From positions 62,001 to 126,000 of the forward strand of contig JADJDT010000006.1 in assembly GCA_016702545.1 (NCBI GenBank): a stretch of DNA of 64,000 bases. Direction: 5' to 3'. Source of the DNA: Pseudomonadota bacterium. GTDB taxonomy: Bacteria > Myxococcota_A > Polyangia > GCA-2747355. The notes under the pieces were generated by a model. It had not been told where the DNA came from. It searched no databases and saw only the letters and a list, made by a program, of their open reading frames with translations. The position numbers and the translations under genes were made by a program. Positions 18,975 through 26,794 of the stretch are shown in pieces. Numbering within the stretch: the first letter of the stretch is position 1; every line of letters starts with the position of its first letter.

Positions 18975-20237
18975 ATGCGCGCCATGCAGCGAGGCAGCCC
19001 CCCCGAGCGCAAGCGCGCGTCGATTACGGAACCCCACCGCCGCGACCACACCGTGCGCCTGCCGCGCGAGATCGCCGAGCGCGTCGCCGAGGGCCACCCG
19101 TGGGTCTTCGACGACTTCTTGCTCGGTCGGCGGCTCGACGCGCCAGCGGGGACGCCCTTCACGCTGGTCGACGCGCTGGGGAACTTCGTGGCGCGCGCGC
19201 TCTTCGATCCCAGTGGGCCGCTGGTGCTGCGGGTCTTCTCGCGCGAGCCGCAGGCGCGGCTCGATGCCGCGCGGGTGCAGCGCGTGATCGATCAGGCGGC
19301 GGAGTGGCGCCGCTGGGTGCTCGACGTCGGCCCGCATTCGGCGCTGCGGGTGCTCAACGGCGACAGCGAGGGCTTGCCGGCGGTCAACGTCGATCGCTAC
19401 GGACGGTATCTGGTGGTGACCAGCTACAGCGCCGTCGCCGAGCGCTACGAGTCGTTGCTATGGGCTGCGCTCCAGCGCTGCTGGCAGCCGGCGGCGATCT
19501 ATCTGCAGCGGCGCTATCAGCCGGTGGCTGCGGGTGCTGCGCGACCGGGTGCGGAGCTGGTCTGGGGCGAGGCGGCACCGCCCGAGGTGATCGTCGAGGA
19601 GGGGCGTGGGCGCTTCGTCGTCGATGTCAGCGCGCCGCGGAGCCCAGGGCTGTTCATCGACATGCGCGCTGGGCGCGAGGTGGTCGCGCGCCTGGCGGCC
19701 GGCCGGCGGGTGATCAACTGCTTCTCGTACACGGGGGCCTTCTCGGTGGTGGCGGCGCTGCACGGGGCGCGTGCCGTGCTCAGCGTGGACAGCGCGCCCC
19801 GCGCGCACGCGGGCGCCCGGCGCAACCTCGCCATCAACGGGGTCGACACGAGCGCGCCGCAGTACGAGTTCGTCACCGGCGATGCCTTCGCCACGCTGGC
19901 CCGTTGTGCGGCGCGCCAGCGCCGCTTCGAGCTCGTAATCGTCGATCCGCCGACCTTTTCCACGGCGAAGGGGCGCGCCTTCACGGCCTACAAGGACTAC
20001 GCCGAGCTGGCGGCTGCCGCGGTGGGGGTGCTCGAGCCGGGGGGACTGCTGCTGGCGGCGTGCAATGCGACGAAGCTCTCGATCGAGGAGCTGGAGCGGG
20101 CGCTCGGCTGGGGGGCGCACCATGCCGGCCGGCAGCTCGTGATCGCCGAACGGCTCGGGCAACCCGCCGACTATCCGGTCCTGAGCGGCTTCCCGGAAGG
20201 GCGCTATCTCAAGCTCGTGTTGGCGCGCGTGACGTGA
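18975..20237 (+). CDS. rlmI: Class I SAM-dependent 23S rRNA methyltransferase, RlmI family
   Basis: Probable 23S rRNA cytosine-C5 methyltransferase. The 420 residues comprise a PUA-like N-terminus beginning near RLPREIAERVAEGHPWVF, a linker and a Rossmann domain with INCFSYTGAFSVVAALHGA for SAM, then VIVDPPTFSTAKG and LLLAACNATKLSIEEL. Overall layout matches RlmI/YccW. The start could be ATG 18975 or ATG 18984. Transcribed away from pilB across a 226-bp spacer. The stop lies in a 16-bp tandem repeat. Confidence 0.85.
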   Translation: MRAMQRGSPPERKRASITEPHRRDHTVRLPREIAERVAEGHPWVFDDFLLGRRLDAPAGTPFTLVDALGNFVARALFDPSGPLVLRVFSREPQARLDAARVQRVIDQAAEWRRWVLDVGPHSALRVLNGDSEGLPAVNVDRYGRYLVVTSYSAVAERYESLLWAALQRCWQPAAIYLQRRYQPVAAGAARPGAELVWGEAAPPEVIVEEGRGRFVVDVSAPRSPGLFIDMRAGREVVARLAAGRRVINCFSYTGAFSVVAALHGARAVLSVDSAPRAHAGARRNLAINGVDTSAPQYEFVTGDAFATLARCAARQRRFELVIVDPPTFSTAKGRAFTAYKDYAELAAAAVGVLEPGGLLLAACNATKLSIEELERALGWGAHHAGRQLVIAERLGQPADYPVLSGFPEGRYLKLVLARVT

Positions 20238-20272
20238 GCGCCGCGTGACGTGAGCGCCGCGTGATGTGAGCG
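20227..20272 (+). repeat. 16-bp tandem repeat, nearly three copies, covering the rlmI stop
   Basis: GCGTGACGTGAGCGCC begins at 20227 and 20243, with a partial unit at 20259. The rlmI TGA (20235-20237) is in unit one and the same triplet recurs in the later units. Confidence 0.85.
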
Positions 20273-20284
20273 GGGAAGAGCCGG

Positions 20285-20530
20285 TCAGAGCCGCCGATCG
20301 ATCCGCTTCATCTCGTCGATGTAATCGAGCACGACCTGGCGCACGTCGTCGCTGAAGCGCACCTTGCCGGCAGCGATCTCCCGCAGGGCGGTGACGGCCG
20401 GTTTGTTGTCGCACTCGATCAAGGGGCGCGCCCCCTTGCTCAGCTGGCGTGCGCGCTCGGCGGCGAGCACGACCAGAGCGAAGCGGTTCTCGACATGGGC
20501 TAGACAGTCTTCGACGGTAATGCGCGCCAC
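20285..20530 (-). CDS. rpoZ: DNA-directed RNA polymerase subunit omega
   Basis: Small RNA polymerase subunit that helps fold beta'. The 81 residues start [21 protein letters not shown] and contain the conserved [16 protein letters not shown]. The start is GTG at 20530, preceded by GGAGAG. A textbook sigma-70 promoter lies about 130 bp upstream. Confidence 0.95.
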   Translation of the reverse strand: MARITVEDCLAHVENRFALVVLAAERARQLSKGARPLIECDNKPAVTALREIAAGKVRFSDDVRQVVLDYIDEMKRIDRRL

Positions 20531-20577
20531 GGGGGTGCTCTCCGATCCGGAAAAGCGGGCCGATCAGCGCTGCCGAT

Positions 20578-20605
20578 CAGCTACACTGGGCCAGCTACAC
20601 TGGGC
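20578..20605 (+). repeat. 14-bp tandem duplication in the rpoZ leader
   Basis: CAGCTACACTGGGC occurs twice in a row (20578-20591 and 20592-20605), between the rpoZ promoter and its start codon. Confidence 0.75.
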
Positions 20606-20667
20606 AGCCGGAGAGGGGCGGTCAGCGCTGGCACGATGCCGGGTGCCCATCCCCCAACGGTGGGCGC

Positions 20668-20695
20668 ATTATAGGCAGGCGAGGCGGGCTGTCAA
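20668..20695 (-). promoter_or_regulatory. Consensus sigma-70 promoter of rpoZ
   Basis: On the minus strand a perfect TTGACA (20695-20690) is followed after 16 bp by a perfect TATAAT (20673-20668). Transcription would begin near 20661. Confidence 0.8.
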
Positions 20696-20802
20696 CGACG
20701 GTTGAACACGGCGGTTGACACGACGGTTGCGCGCGAGAGAAGGCGTGTCCCGTGGGCGCAGTGGCGCTCGGGGCGCGGGCTGAGGTGAGGTGAAGGCCAG
20801 TG

Positions 20803-21549
20803 ATGGGGCAGGTCAAGGTCTGCTGGGACGAGGTCGAGACGGCTTGCGAGCGCAACGCGCCCGGGCTGCACAGCTACCTCGACCGGACCAGCGGGGCGGT
20901 GCTGGTGGTGGTCGATGGCGCGCCCGAGGACGAGGAGACGCGGCACCGCCTCGCGACCTGCCCGGAGCGCTACCTGCGCTTGCAGCCCGCGTCGTCGCGC
21001 GCGCAATACGAGTGGATGGAGGCCTTCGTCGCGACGGTGACCGAGCCGGGCTTGCGCGATCGGCTGCTGGTCGCGACCGACGGACGCGGGGCCTTCCGCC
21101 GCTTCAAGGACGCGCTGATCGACTACCCCGCCGAGCGCGAGCGCTGGTTCGTGTGGCGCAGCGCCCTGCTGCACGCTCACATCCGCGGGTGGTTCCTCCA
21201 GCAGGGCCTCGACCCCGACCCGCCCTGCCCCTGGGACGATCAGCCGCCGCCCTTGATCCTGCCGACGCTGCGGGCCGCCGCCAGCGGCCGCGCGGCCCCG
21301 GTGACGGGGCTGCGGCAGCAGCTGTGCGCGCTGGTCGAGATCCTGCCGAGTGGGGAGCTGCATGCGGCGCGGGTCTTTCTCGAGTACCTCCGCGACCGCG
21401 GTTCGGCGGAGTTCGACAGCACGCGGGGCCGGCTCGATCCGCGTCGGCCCTTTCGGCGGCGTGCCCCGCAGGCGACCGGCAGCGAGAAGGGCGACGCTGC
21501 CGTGGTGGTGGACCGGCCCGACGCGCCGGCCGACGAGGGCGGTACTTAG
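20803..21549 (+). CDS. UPF0158 family protein
   Basis: Uncharacterised bacterial family with no assigned activity. The 248 residues show the family pattern: VDGAPEDEE, YLRLQPASSRAQYEWMEAF, RLLVATDGRGAFRRFKDAL and ERERWFVWRSALL, followed by a low-complexity charged tail. ATG 20803 is preceded by a GAGGTGAAGG tract; GTG 20800 is an alternative one codon earlier. The stop TAG (21547-21549) touches the left arm of a foldback element, and the next gene converges on it. Confidence 0.8.
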   Translation: MGQVKVCWDEVETACERNAPGLHSYLDRTSGAVLVVVDGAPEDEETRHRLATCPERYLRLQPASSRAQYEWMEAFVATVTEPGLRDRLLVATDGRGAFRRFKDALIDYPAERERWFVWRSALLHAHIRGWFLQQGLDPDPPCPWDDQPPPLILPTLRAAASGRAAPVTGLRQQLCALVEILPSGELHAARVFLEYLRDRGSAEFDSTRGRLDPRRPFRRRAPQATGSEKGDAAVVVDRPDAPADEGGT

Positions 21550-21704
21550 GACCCGCTCGAGAATAACTCGATCAACTGGGCGTTGAGGCGCCCGCCGGGC
21601 AAGGCGCACCGACGAAGGAATACTGTTGGTATTGCGAGGAGCTGCAACGCAGCCCGGCGGGATGGATCGATGGCCAGATGGATGAGTTATTTCCGAGCGG
21701 GTCC
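21549..21704. repeat. Foldback element 1 (between UPF0158 and PilZ-Hsp70 genes)
   Basis: Terminal arms at 21549-21569 and 21684-21704 are inverted repeats with 19 of 21 matches, outer part GGACCCGCTCG. A second stem pairs CCCGCCGGGC (21591-21600) with GCCCGGCGGG. The core runs AAGGCGC (21601-21607), hairpin AATAC-TGTTG-GTATT, GCAACGCAG (21644-21652). The left arm begins on the last base of the UPF0158 stop; the right arm and core encode the last 43 residues of the PilZ-Hsp70 protein. No open frame for a transposase. Confidence 0.85.
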
Positions 21705-23434
21705 CAGACCTGAATCGCGCCGCTGCGCAGCAGCGCGGCATAGATCGCGGCACCGGTGACCACCGCGCGTTCGGGGGGCACGGCGGCGCGCGGCTGCTTG
21801 CCGAAGAAGCGCGCGACGGCCTCGCGGACCGCCGGGATGTAGGTCGTGCCGCCCGAGAGGTAGACGGCGTTCAGGTCGCCGACCTTGATGTCGCTCAACT
21901 CCAGCGCCTCGCTACAGGTCTCGAACGAGCGGTCGACGATCTCCTGCGACAGCTCGGCGAAGCGCGCGCGGGTCACGGCGAAGGCCAGATCGAGCTGTCC
22001 GCTGCTGCGCAGCGCCACCTCAGCGACGCGCACCACCGTTTCGTTGCGGGCGGAGAGCTCGCGCTTGCCGCGTTCGGCCGCGTGGAGCAGCCGCTGCCAT
22101 TGCACGGCCTGGTGGCGCAGCTCGATGCGGTGCTTGCGCCAGAAGTCGTCGGCCGCCGCTGCCGCCAGCGCGGCATCGAAGTCGTCGCCACCGAGCCAGG
22201 TGTCGCCAGCGGTGGCCACGACGTGCACGTCGGCGGCGCTGGCGTCGACGATCGAGAAGTCGAAGGTGCCACCGCCATAGTCGTAGACGGCGACGAGGCC
22301 GCGGAAGTCCTGGTCGAAGCGGTGGGTCAGGGCGGCGGCCGTTGGCTCGTCGACGAACTCCGCCACCCGCAGACCGGCGATGCGCGCGGCCTCGCGCAAT
22401 GCGTCGTAACGGCGATCGTCGAAGCCCACCGGGGCCGAGAGCACCACCTCGTTGACCGTGTGGCCGAGGAAGGCCTCGGCGGCGTGCTTGAGCCGGTGCA
22501 GCAGCGTCGCGCACAGCTGCTCGATCGTGTAGGCGTTCCGGTCGACCTGAATCTGGATCTCGCCCGCCGGACCGCGGGCGTGCGGAATGGCCAGGGTCGC
22601 GAGGTAGGGCGCGAGCGCGCTGTCGTCGTAGAGCCGGCCGAGCAGGCGCTTGGGCGAGCCGAGCGCGCGCCGCGGATCGGTGGCGAGAAGCTGCCGACCA
22701 CCCTGGCCGACGACCACCGAGCCATCCTCGAGGAAGCCGACGACCGACGGCGTGTCCCAGCCGCCGTCCGGCAGGCGCACCAGGCTGACCGTGCGCCCCA
22801 CGACCACGGCGACGCTCGATCGGGAGGTGCCGAGATCGATCGCGACGAGCGGTGTCGCGCGCGCCGCTGGACGCGCAGCGGGCGCGGCAGGTGCGACGGG
22901 CGCGGCAGGTGCGACGGGCGCGGCAGGTGCGACGGGCGCAGCGGGTGCGACGGGCGCAGCGGGTGCGACGGGCGCATCGCCCTCCACGACAGGGCTGGCG
23001 CGGGGCGTTGGCGCGTCCGGGCCGGCCGCGGCGCGATCCGGGTGGACGGCGCTGGCAGCCGCCGCGCGTTGCACCAGCTCCGCGTAGCGGGCGCGATCTC
23101 GCTCGGCGACCGCGGTGAGCTGCACGCCGAGCCCGGCCGGGCGGTGGGGCGCCGCGGGCAGGCTGTGTCGCACGCGCCCCTTGAGCGCCAGCACGCTGCC
23201 GTCTGGGGCCCGCAGGCGCAGCTCGACCTCCTCGTCGATTTGGGCCGTGCGCTCCGTGGGGATGAAGAGACCCGAACGCGCGACGTTGAGCGAGAAGAGC
23301 TGGCGGAAGCTCTCCCAGCTCGAGCACTTGACCTCGAGCGCGACCTCGAAGGGATGGCGCTCCTCGCCGCGCCGCCGCGGCGAGCCCGGCGGCGGGGGTG
23401 GCGCAGGAGTCCGATGGTCAGCGGCGCCAGGCAT
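21572..23434 (-). CDS. PilZ-Hsp70 (DnaK ATPase) fusion lacking the substrate-binding domain
   Basis: 620 residues in three parts: a PilZ-like domain (about 20-115), an APVAP-rich linker from an 18-bp repeat (about 150-190), and an Hsp70 nucleotide-binding domain (about 195-590) with AIDLGTSRSSVAVVVG, VYDYGGGTFDFS and YLSGGTTYIPAVREAVARFF. The PilZ part reads RHPFE where RxxxR is expected, so cyclic-di-GMP binding is doubtful. No Hsp70 substrate-binding domain follows; residues 578-620 come entirely from foldback element 1, so the natural C-terminus may be lost. ATG 23434 has GGAG upstream. Function unknown; similar PilZ and Hsp70-like domains are frequent in myxobacteria. Confidence 0.85.
   Translation of the reverse strand: MPGAADHRTPAPPPPPGSPRRRGEERHPFEVALEVKCSSWESFRQLFSLNVARSGLFIPTERTAQIDEEVELRLRAPDGSVLALKGRVRHSLPAAPHRPAGLGVQLTAVAERDRARYAELVQRAAAASAVHPDRAAAGPDAPTPRASPVVEGDAPVAPAAPVAPAAPVAPAAPVAPAAPVAPAAPAARPAARATPLVAIDLGTSRSSVAVVVGRTVSLVRLPDGGWDTPSVVGFLEDGSVVVGQGGRQLLATDPRRALGSPKRLLGRLYDDSALAPYLATLAIPHARGPAGEIQIQVDRNAYTIEQLCATLLHRLKHAAEAFLGHTVNEVVLSAPVGFDDRRYDALREAARIAGLRVAEFVDEPTAAALTHRFDQDFRGLVAVYDYGGGTFDFSIVDASAADVHVVATAGDTWLGGDDFDAALAAAAADDFWRKHRIELRHQAVQWQRLLHAAERGKRELSARNETVVRVAEVALRSSGQLDLAFAVTRARFAELSQEIVDRSFETCSEALELSDIKVGDLNAVYLSGGTTYIPAVREAVARFFGKQPRAAVPPERAVVTGAAIYAALLRSGAIQVWDPLGNNSSIWPSIHPAGLRCSSSQYQQYSFVGAPCPAGASTPS
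22880..22969 (-). repeat. 18-bp coding repeat, five copies, in the PilZ-Hsp70 linker
   Basis: Plus-strand units close to GGGCGCGGCAGGTGCGAC begin at 22880, 22898, 22916, 22934 and 22952. They encode a repeated VAPAAP hexapeptide joining the PilZ and ATPase domains. Confidence 0.9.
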
Positions 23435-23603
23435 TCCCTACTCCAAGACGTGGCAGATCCTGCGGTCGGTGCAGCGGCGGTCGACGCCTCGTCGCCCGTC
23501 GGGTGGGCGGTCCGAGGCGGTCGCTCTGTGAGCGCTCGGTGGTCGCGACAAATCCCTGTTAGACTCCCGCAGGGCCGCCGGTGCGCCGACGGCGAAAGAT
23601 GCC

Positions 23604-24440
23604 ATGCCGCTGCGTGACTATGACACTTTTATCGGCGTCGACCTCGGCGGAGGCAAGGGCAAGAACACTGCCGTCGCCGTGCTGGAGCGTGACGGGCTGG
23701 TCGCCCGCGCCGCTTTCGTCGGCCTGCGTCAGAGCGATGGGCAGCCCTTCTACGACGATCCGTTGCTCGCGTTCATCCGACAGCGACAGGGGCGCGCGGT
23801 GCTGGCGCTCGATGCGCCGCTGACGCTGCCGGCGTGTGTGCGCTGTCATCGTGAGAGCTGTCCGGGGCGCGAGCAGTGCCCGGATCTGGCGGTGCGCTGG
23901 TTGCGGCAAGGCGGACCGGAGGCCCCGCGGCGGGTCGCGCGCGTCGCGCGCGTCGGTGCGAGCAAGCCGTCCACGACGCCCTACACCCAGCGAGCCTGCG
24001 AGCTGCTGCTGGCGCGCGAGCTGGGGATCGTGCCGCGAGAGACCCTCGGTCAAGGAACCGGGCCGCTGACGGCGCGGGCCTACCACCTGCGGCGGGCGCT
24101 GGCTCCGCACTTCGCGCTGGACGTCAACCTGATCGAGGTCTGCCCCAAGGCCACGCTGCACGCCCTCTTCGGCGCGCGACAGGCCGAGCGCTACAAGCGC
24201 CACGTCGACACCTGGCGGGTGCGAGCCGAGATGCTCGAGATGCTCGCCGATCGCCTGCGCTTCGAGGTCTGGCGCGAGGGGGTGCTCAGCAATGACCACT
24301 GCTTCGACGCCCTGGTGGCCGCCTATACGGCGTTTCTCTGGGCCGTGGAGGGCTGGGAGGTGCCGGCCGACCAGCGTGCCCTGGCGCAGGAGGACGGGTG
24401 GATCTGGTGGCCGCCGGGCCCGTCGCCCTCCGAGGGCTGA
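23604..24440 (+). CDS. DUF429 family protein
   Basis: Predicted RNase H-fold protein of unknown role. The 278 residues begin with FIGVDLGGGKGKNTAVAVLE, the acidic strand typical of the fold, followed by VLALDAPLTLP and the C-terminal SNDHCFDALVAAYTAFL, the conserved end of the family. A Cys-rich segment (CVRCHRESCPGREQC) near residues 76-90 may bind metal. ATG 23604; transcribed divergently from the PilZ-Hsp70 gene. The stop lies in a 19-bp tandem repeat. Confidence 0.75.
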   Translation: MPLRDYDTFIGVDLGGGKGKNTAVAVLERDGLVARAAFVGLRQSDGQPFYDDPLLAFIRQRQGRAVLALDAPLTLPACVRCHRESCPGREQCPDLAVRWLRQGGPEAPRRVARVARVGASKPSTTPYTQRACELLLARELGIVPRETLGQGTGPLTARAYHLRRALAPHFALDVNLIEVCPKATLHALFGARQAERYKRHVDTWRVRAEMLEMLADRLRFEVWREGVLSNDHCFDALVAAYTAFLWAVEGWEVPADQRALAQEDGWIWWPPGPSPSEG

Positions 24441-24499
24441 GGGGCCGTCCGAGGGCTGAGGGGCCGTCCGAGGGCTGAGGGGCCGTCCGAGGGCTGAGG
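24430..24499 (+). repeat. 19-bp tandem repeat, nearly four copies, covering the DUF429 stop
   Basis: CCGAGGGCTGAGGGGCCGT begins at 24430, 24449 and 24468, with a partial unit at 24487. The gene's TGA (24438-24440) is in unit one. Confidence 0.92.
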
Positions 24500-24520
24500 A
24501 ATCGTGCGGGGCCTGCGCGG

Positions 24521-25453
24521 TCACGCCCGGGAAGTTTGCAGCAGGGTCAGCAGCAGGGCCTTCTGGCTGTGCAGGCGGTTCTCCGCCTGGTCGAAGATGA
24601 TCGAGCGCGGGTGGTCGGCAACCTCGGAGGTGACCTCTTCGCCGCGGTGGGCGGGCAGGCAGTGCATGAACAGCGCATCGGACTGGGCCGCAGCGAAGAG
24701 GATGGCGTCGACGCGGAAGGCGGCGAAGTCACGCAGCCGCTGCTCGCGCTCCTGCTCCTGTCCCATCGAGGTCCAGACGTCGGTGTAGACCACTTGCGCG
24801 CCGCGCACCGCCTGATACGGATCGTGGCTGACGGTGATGCGTGCTCCGGTGGTCGCCGCCTCGCTCTGGGCCTGGGCGATCGACGACGGGTTGGGAGCGT
24901 AGCCGGGCGGCGTTGCGATCGTCAGCTCCACGCCGAGCTTGGCCGCGCCCGCGGCCAGGGCATGGGCGACGTTGTTGCCGTCCCCCACGTAGGCCACGCG
25001 GACGCCCGCGAGGTGGCCGAGCCGTTCCTCGATGGTGAAGTAATCGCAGATCGCCTGACAGGGGTGGGTCAGGTCGCTGAGCCCGTTGATCACCGGCACG
25101 GTGGCATGGCGCGCCAGGGTGATCAGGTCACGGTGCGCGTGCACGCGGGCCATGATCCCGTCGACGTAGCGCGAGAGCACGGCCGCCGTGTCCTCGATCG
25201 ACTCGCCCCGTCCGAGCTGCAGCTCTTGCGCCGGCAGCACCAGCGCGTGCCCGCCGAGCTGGACCATGCCGACCTCGAAGGAGACGCGCGTGCGCGTGGA
25301 GGCCTTTTGAAAGATCAGCGCCAGGTTCTTGCCCGTCAGCGCTTGACGGTAGCGCTCGGGCTCGCGCTTGACGGTATGGGTCAGGTCGAGCAGCTGCCGC
25401 AGCTCGGCGGGGGTCAGGCTCTGCAGGTCCAGCAGGTCCTTGCGCTTCATCAT
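24521..25453 (-). CDS. argF: Ornithine carbamoyltransferase
   Basis: Makes citrulline from ornithine and carbamoyl phosphate in arginine synthesis. The 310 residues show the carbamoyl-phosphate site STRTRVSFE (after FQKA), HPCQAICDY, and the ornithine-loop MHCLPAHRGEEV; the KASTRTR context and HCLP distinguish it from aspartate carbamoyltransferase. The start is the first of two ATGs at 25453, behind GGGAG. A 25-26-bp repeat array lies between the start and tRNA-Leu, both on the minus strand. Confidence 0.95.
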   Translation of the reverse strand: MMKRKDLLDLQSLTPAELRQLLDLTHTVKREPERYRQALTGKNLALIFQKASTRTRVSFEVGMVQLGGHALVLPAQELQLGRGESIEDTAAVLSRYVDGIMARVHAHRDLITLARHATVPVINGLSDLTHPCQAICDYFTIEERLGHLAGVRVAYVGDGNNVAHALAAGAAKLGVELTIATPPGYAPNPSSIAQAQSEAATTGARITVSHDPYQAVRGAQVVYTDVWTSMGQEQEREQRLRDFAAFRVDAILFAAAQSDALFMHCLPAHRGEEVTSEVADHPRSIIFDQAENRLHSQKALLLTLLQTSRA

Positions 25454-25474
25454 CGCTCCCGAGCCGGCGGCTCG

Positions 25475-25575
25475 CCGGCGAAGCCGCATATTTTGGGGTA
25501 CCGGCGAAGCCGCATATTTTGGGGTACCGGCGCAGCCGCCACTGTGGGGTGCCGGCGCAGCCGCCTATTTGGGCG
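25475..25575 (-). repeat. Four 25-bp repeats with internal hairpins in the argF leader
   Basis: Units start at 25475, 25501, 25527 and 25552; the first two are identical 26-mers. Each begins with an inverted repeat of the form CCGGCGAAGCCG, a four-base stem around a GAA or GCA loop, followed by an A+T-rich or mixed tail. The array lies between the tRNA-Leu 3' end and the argF start, so a readthrough transcript would carry four small hairpins. Confidence 0.85.
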
Positions 25576-25594
25576 CAGGAGAACCCGTCTGGGG

Positions 25595-25678
25595 TGCCGG
25601 AGAAGGGAGTCGAACCCTTACTTGCCAAGGCAAACGGGATTTTGAGTCCCGCGCGTCTACCAGTTTCGCCACTCCGGC
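25595..25678 (-). tRNA. tRNA-Leu (anticodon CAA)
   Basis: An 84-base class II tRNA on the minus strand: acceptor stem GCCGGAG/CTCCGGC, anticodon stem CGGGA/TCCCG with loop CTCAAAA giving CAA, a long variable arm, T-arm with GGGTTCGACTCCC, discriminator A. CCA is not encoded (the next bases read CCC). A sigma-70-like promoter lies about 20 bp upstream. Confidence 0.96.
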
Positions 25679-25705
25679 GCGGCGCCCCCTACCCTAACCT
25701 CACAC

Positions 25706-25734
25706 TTCGTATCGCTCCGCCGCGGCTGAGTCAA
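25706..25734 (-). promoter_or_regulatory. Probable sigma-70 promoter of tRNA-Leu
   Basis: Minus strand TTGACT (25734-25729), 17-bp spacer, TACGAA (25711-25706); predicted start about 20 bases before the tRNA. Confidence 0.6.
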
Positions 25735-25736
25735 CG

Positions 25737-25778
25737 GCGCCGTCACCTGGGCGCCGTCATCTGGGCGTGGGCACCTGG
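25737..25778 (+). repeat. 14-bp tandem repeat, three copies
   Basis: Units GCGCCGTCACCTGG, GCGCCGTCATCTGG and a diverged third copy begin at 25737, 25751 and 25765, between tRNA-Leu and a lipoprotein gene. Confidence 0.75.
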
Positions 25779-25821
25779 GCGGCGCTCCGCCTCGTGCCCC
25801 GCGGCTCGTGACCCAGGCGCC

Positions 25822-25849
25822 TTGTGCCGCCGAGGCACTGCCCTATACT
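25822..25849 (+). promoter_or_regulatory. Promoter predicted to make a leaderless transcript
   Basis: TTGTGC (25822-25827), 16-bp spacer, TATACT (25844-25849). Seven bases on is the A of the ATG at 25856, so the mRNA would begin at or next to the start codon; no ribosome binding site is present. Confidence 0.55.
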
Positions 25850-25855
25850 CGCGCC

Positions 25856-26794
25856 ATGGTCTTCGTGCGGCGTCTGGCCGACCTCCGCAGGGCGCAAAGC
25901 AGGGTCCGCGCGCCGACCCCGCGGGTGGCGCTCGGCCTGGTCGCGCTGCTGGCGACCGTCGGTTGTGTGCGCGGTGGCAGCGGCAGCGGCTGGGTCGTCG
26001 GTTCGCTGTGGGTCGAGAGCTGTCGCGGCTCGCACTCGCTGGGCCCCATCAGCGACTTCGACCTCGGTCTCGATTCGTTCTTCGGCGACCCGCTGATCGA
26101 TACGAGCGGGCCGCCCGCGCAGCGCCAGAGTCGGCTGGCGCTGCGCCTGCAACAGACGGCGGGCAACCTCGAGGAGGTCGACAGCGCGGTGCTGCAGCTC
26201 GAGGACACCGTGCAGGCCGCACAGGCCCTCGTCGCGCGCGAGCCGATTCCCTTCAGTGACGACGCGCTCTGCCCGGGCTGCACCGACATCAACACCGCGC
26301 TGCGCCTCAAGCTCAACCTGTTCTTGCGCTGCCCCGACAACCGCGCCCCGTTGACGGCGGGCAGCTTCGCGCTCGAGCAGCGCCCGACGACCGGTACGGC
26401 GCGCGACACCACCTGCCTGCTGCCGGTGGCGACGCCGCCGCCCCCCGCTTGTCCGACGCTGGGCGACGCCGAGCGCGCGCGCCTCGACCGCCTCTGCAGC
26501 GGGGCGTTCGACGACCGCGGTGCGCGGGCAGAGATCGAGGACCTGCTCGGCACGCAAGGCGCCTGCCTCTACCTCTGCCAGCTCGGTCGTCTCCGCGCCG
26601 ATCAGGGAGCGCCCGCGACCGTGCCCGCGGCCTTCGCCGTCGGCTTCGACGACACGGTGGCCGCGATCTTCTCCACCGCGCTCGTCGATGCGCGGGCGGT
26701 GCGGCTCAACCGTTGCGCGCAGGCGAGCGGGCGGCTGGTGGGCATGTTTCGCTTCGACGTGGCGCGCAGCCGCGTCGCGCAGCCCTTTCCGTGA
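25856..26794 (+). CDS. Predicted outer-membrane or periplasmic lipoprotein, function unknown
   Basis: 312 residues. A signal peptide with basic n-region and hydrophobic core ends in LLATVGC, a lipobox with the lipidated Cys near residue 37. The mature part has paired cysteines (CPGC, CLY-C and others), helical segments such as QQTAGNLEEVDSAVLQLEDT, and no domain I recognise. The ATG at 25856 is favoured because the only promoter-like sequence places transcription there; an upstream GTG at 25808 would put extra residues before the signal peptide. The stop overlaps the next start (GTGA). Confidence 0.75.
   Translation: MVFVRRLADLRRAQSRVRAPTPRVALGLVALLATVGCVRGGSGSGWVVGSLWVESCRGSHSLGPISDFDLGLDSFFGDPLIDTSGPPAQRQSRLALRLQQTAGNLEEVDSAVLQLEDTVQAAQALVAREPIPFSDDALCPGCTDINTALRLKLNLFLRCPDNRAPLTAGSFALEQRPTTGTARDTTCLLPVATPPPPACPTLGDAERARLDRLCSGAFDDRGARAEIEDLLGTQGACLYLCQLGRLRADQGAPATVPAAFAVGFDDTVAAIFSTALVDARAVRLNRCAQASGRLVGMFRFDVARSRVAQPFP

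Noticed and set aside
21549..21704. Insertion sequence
   Set aside because: Inverted ends are present, but the element is only 156 bp, encodes no transposase and no target duplication is evident.
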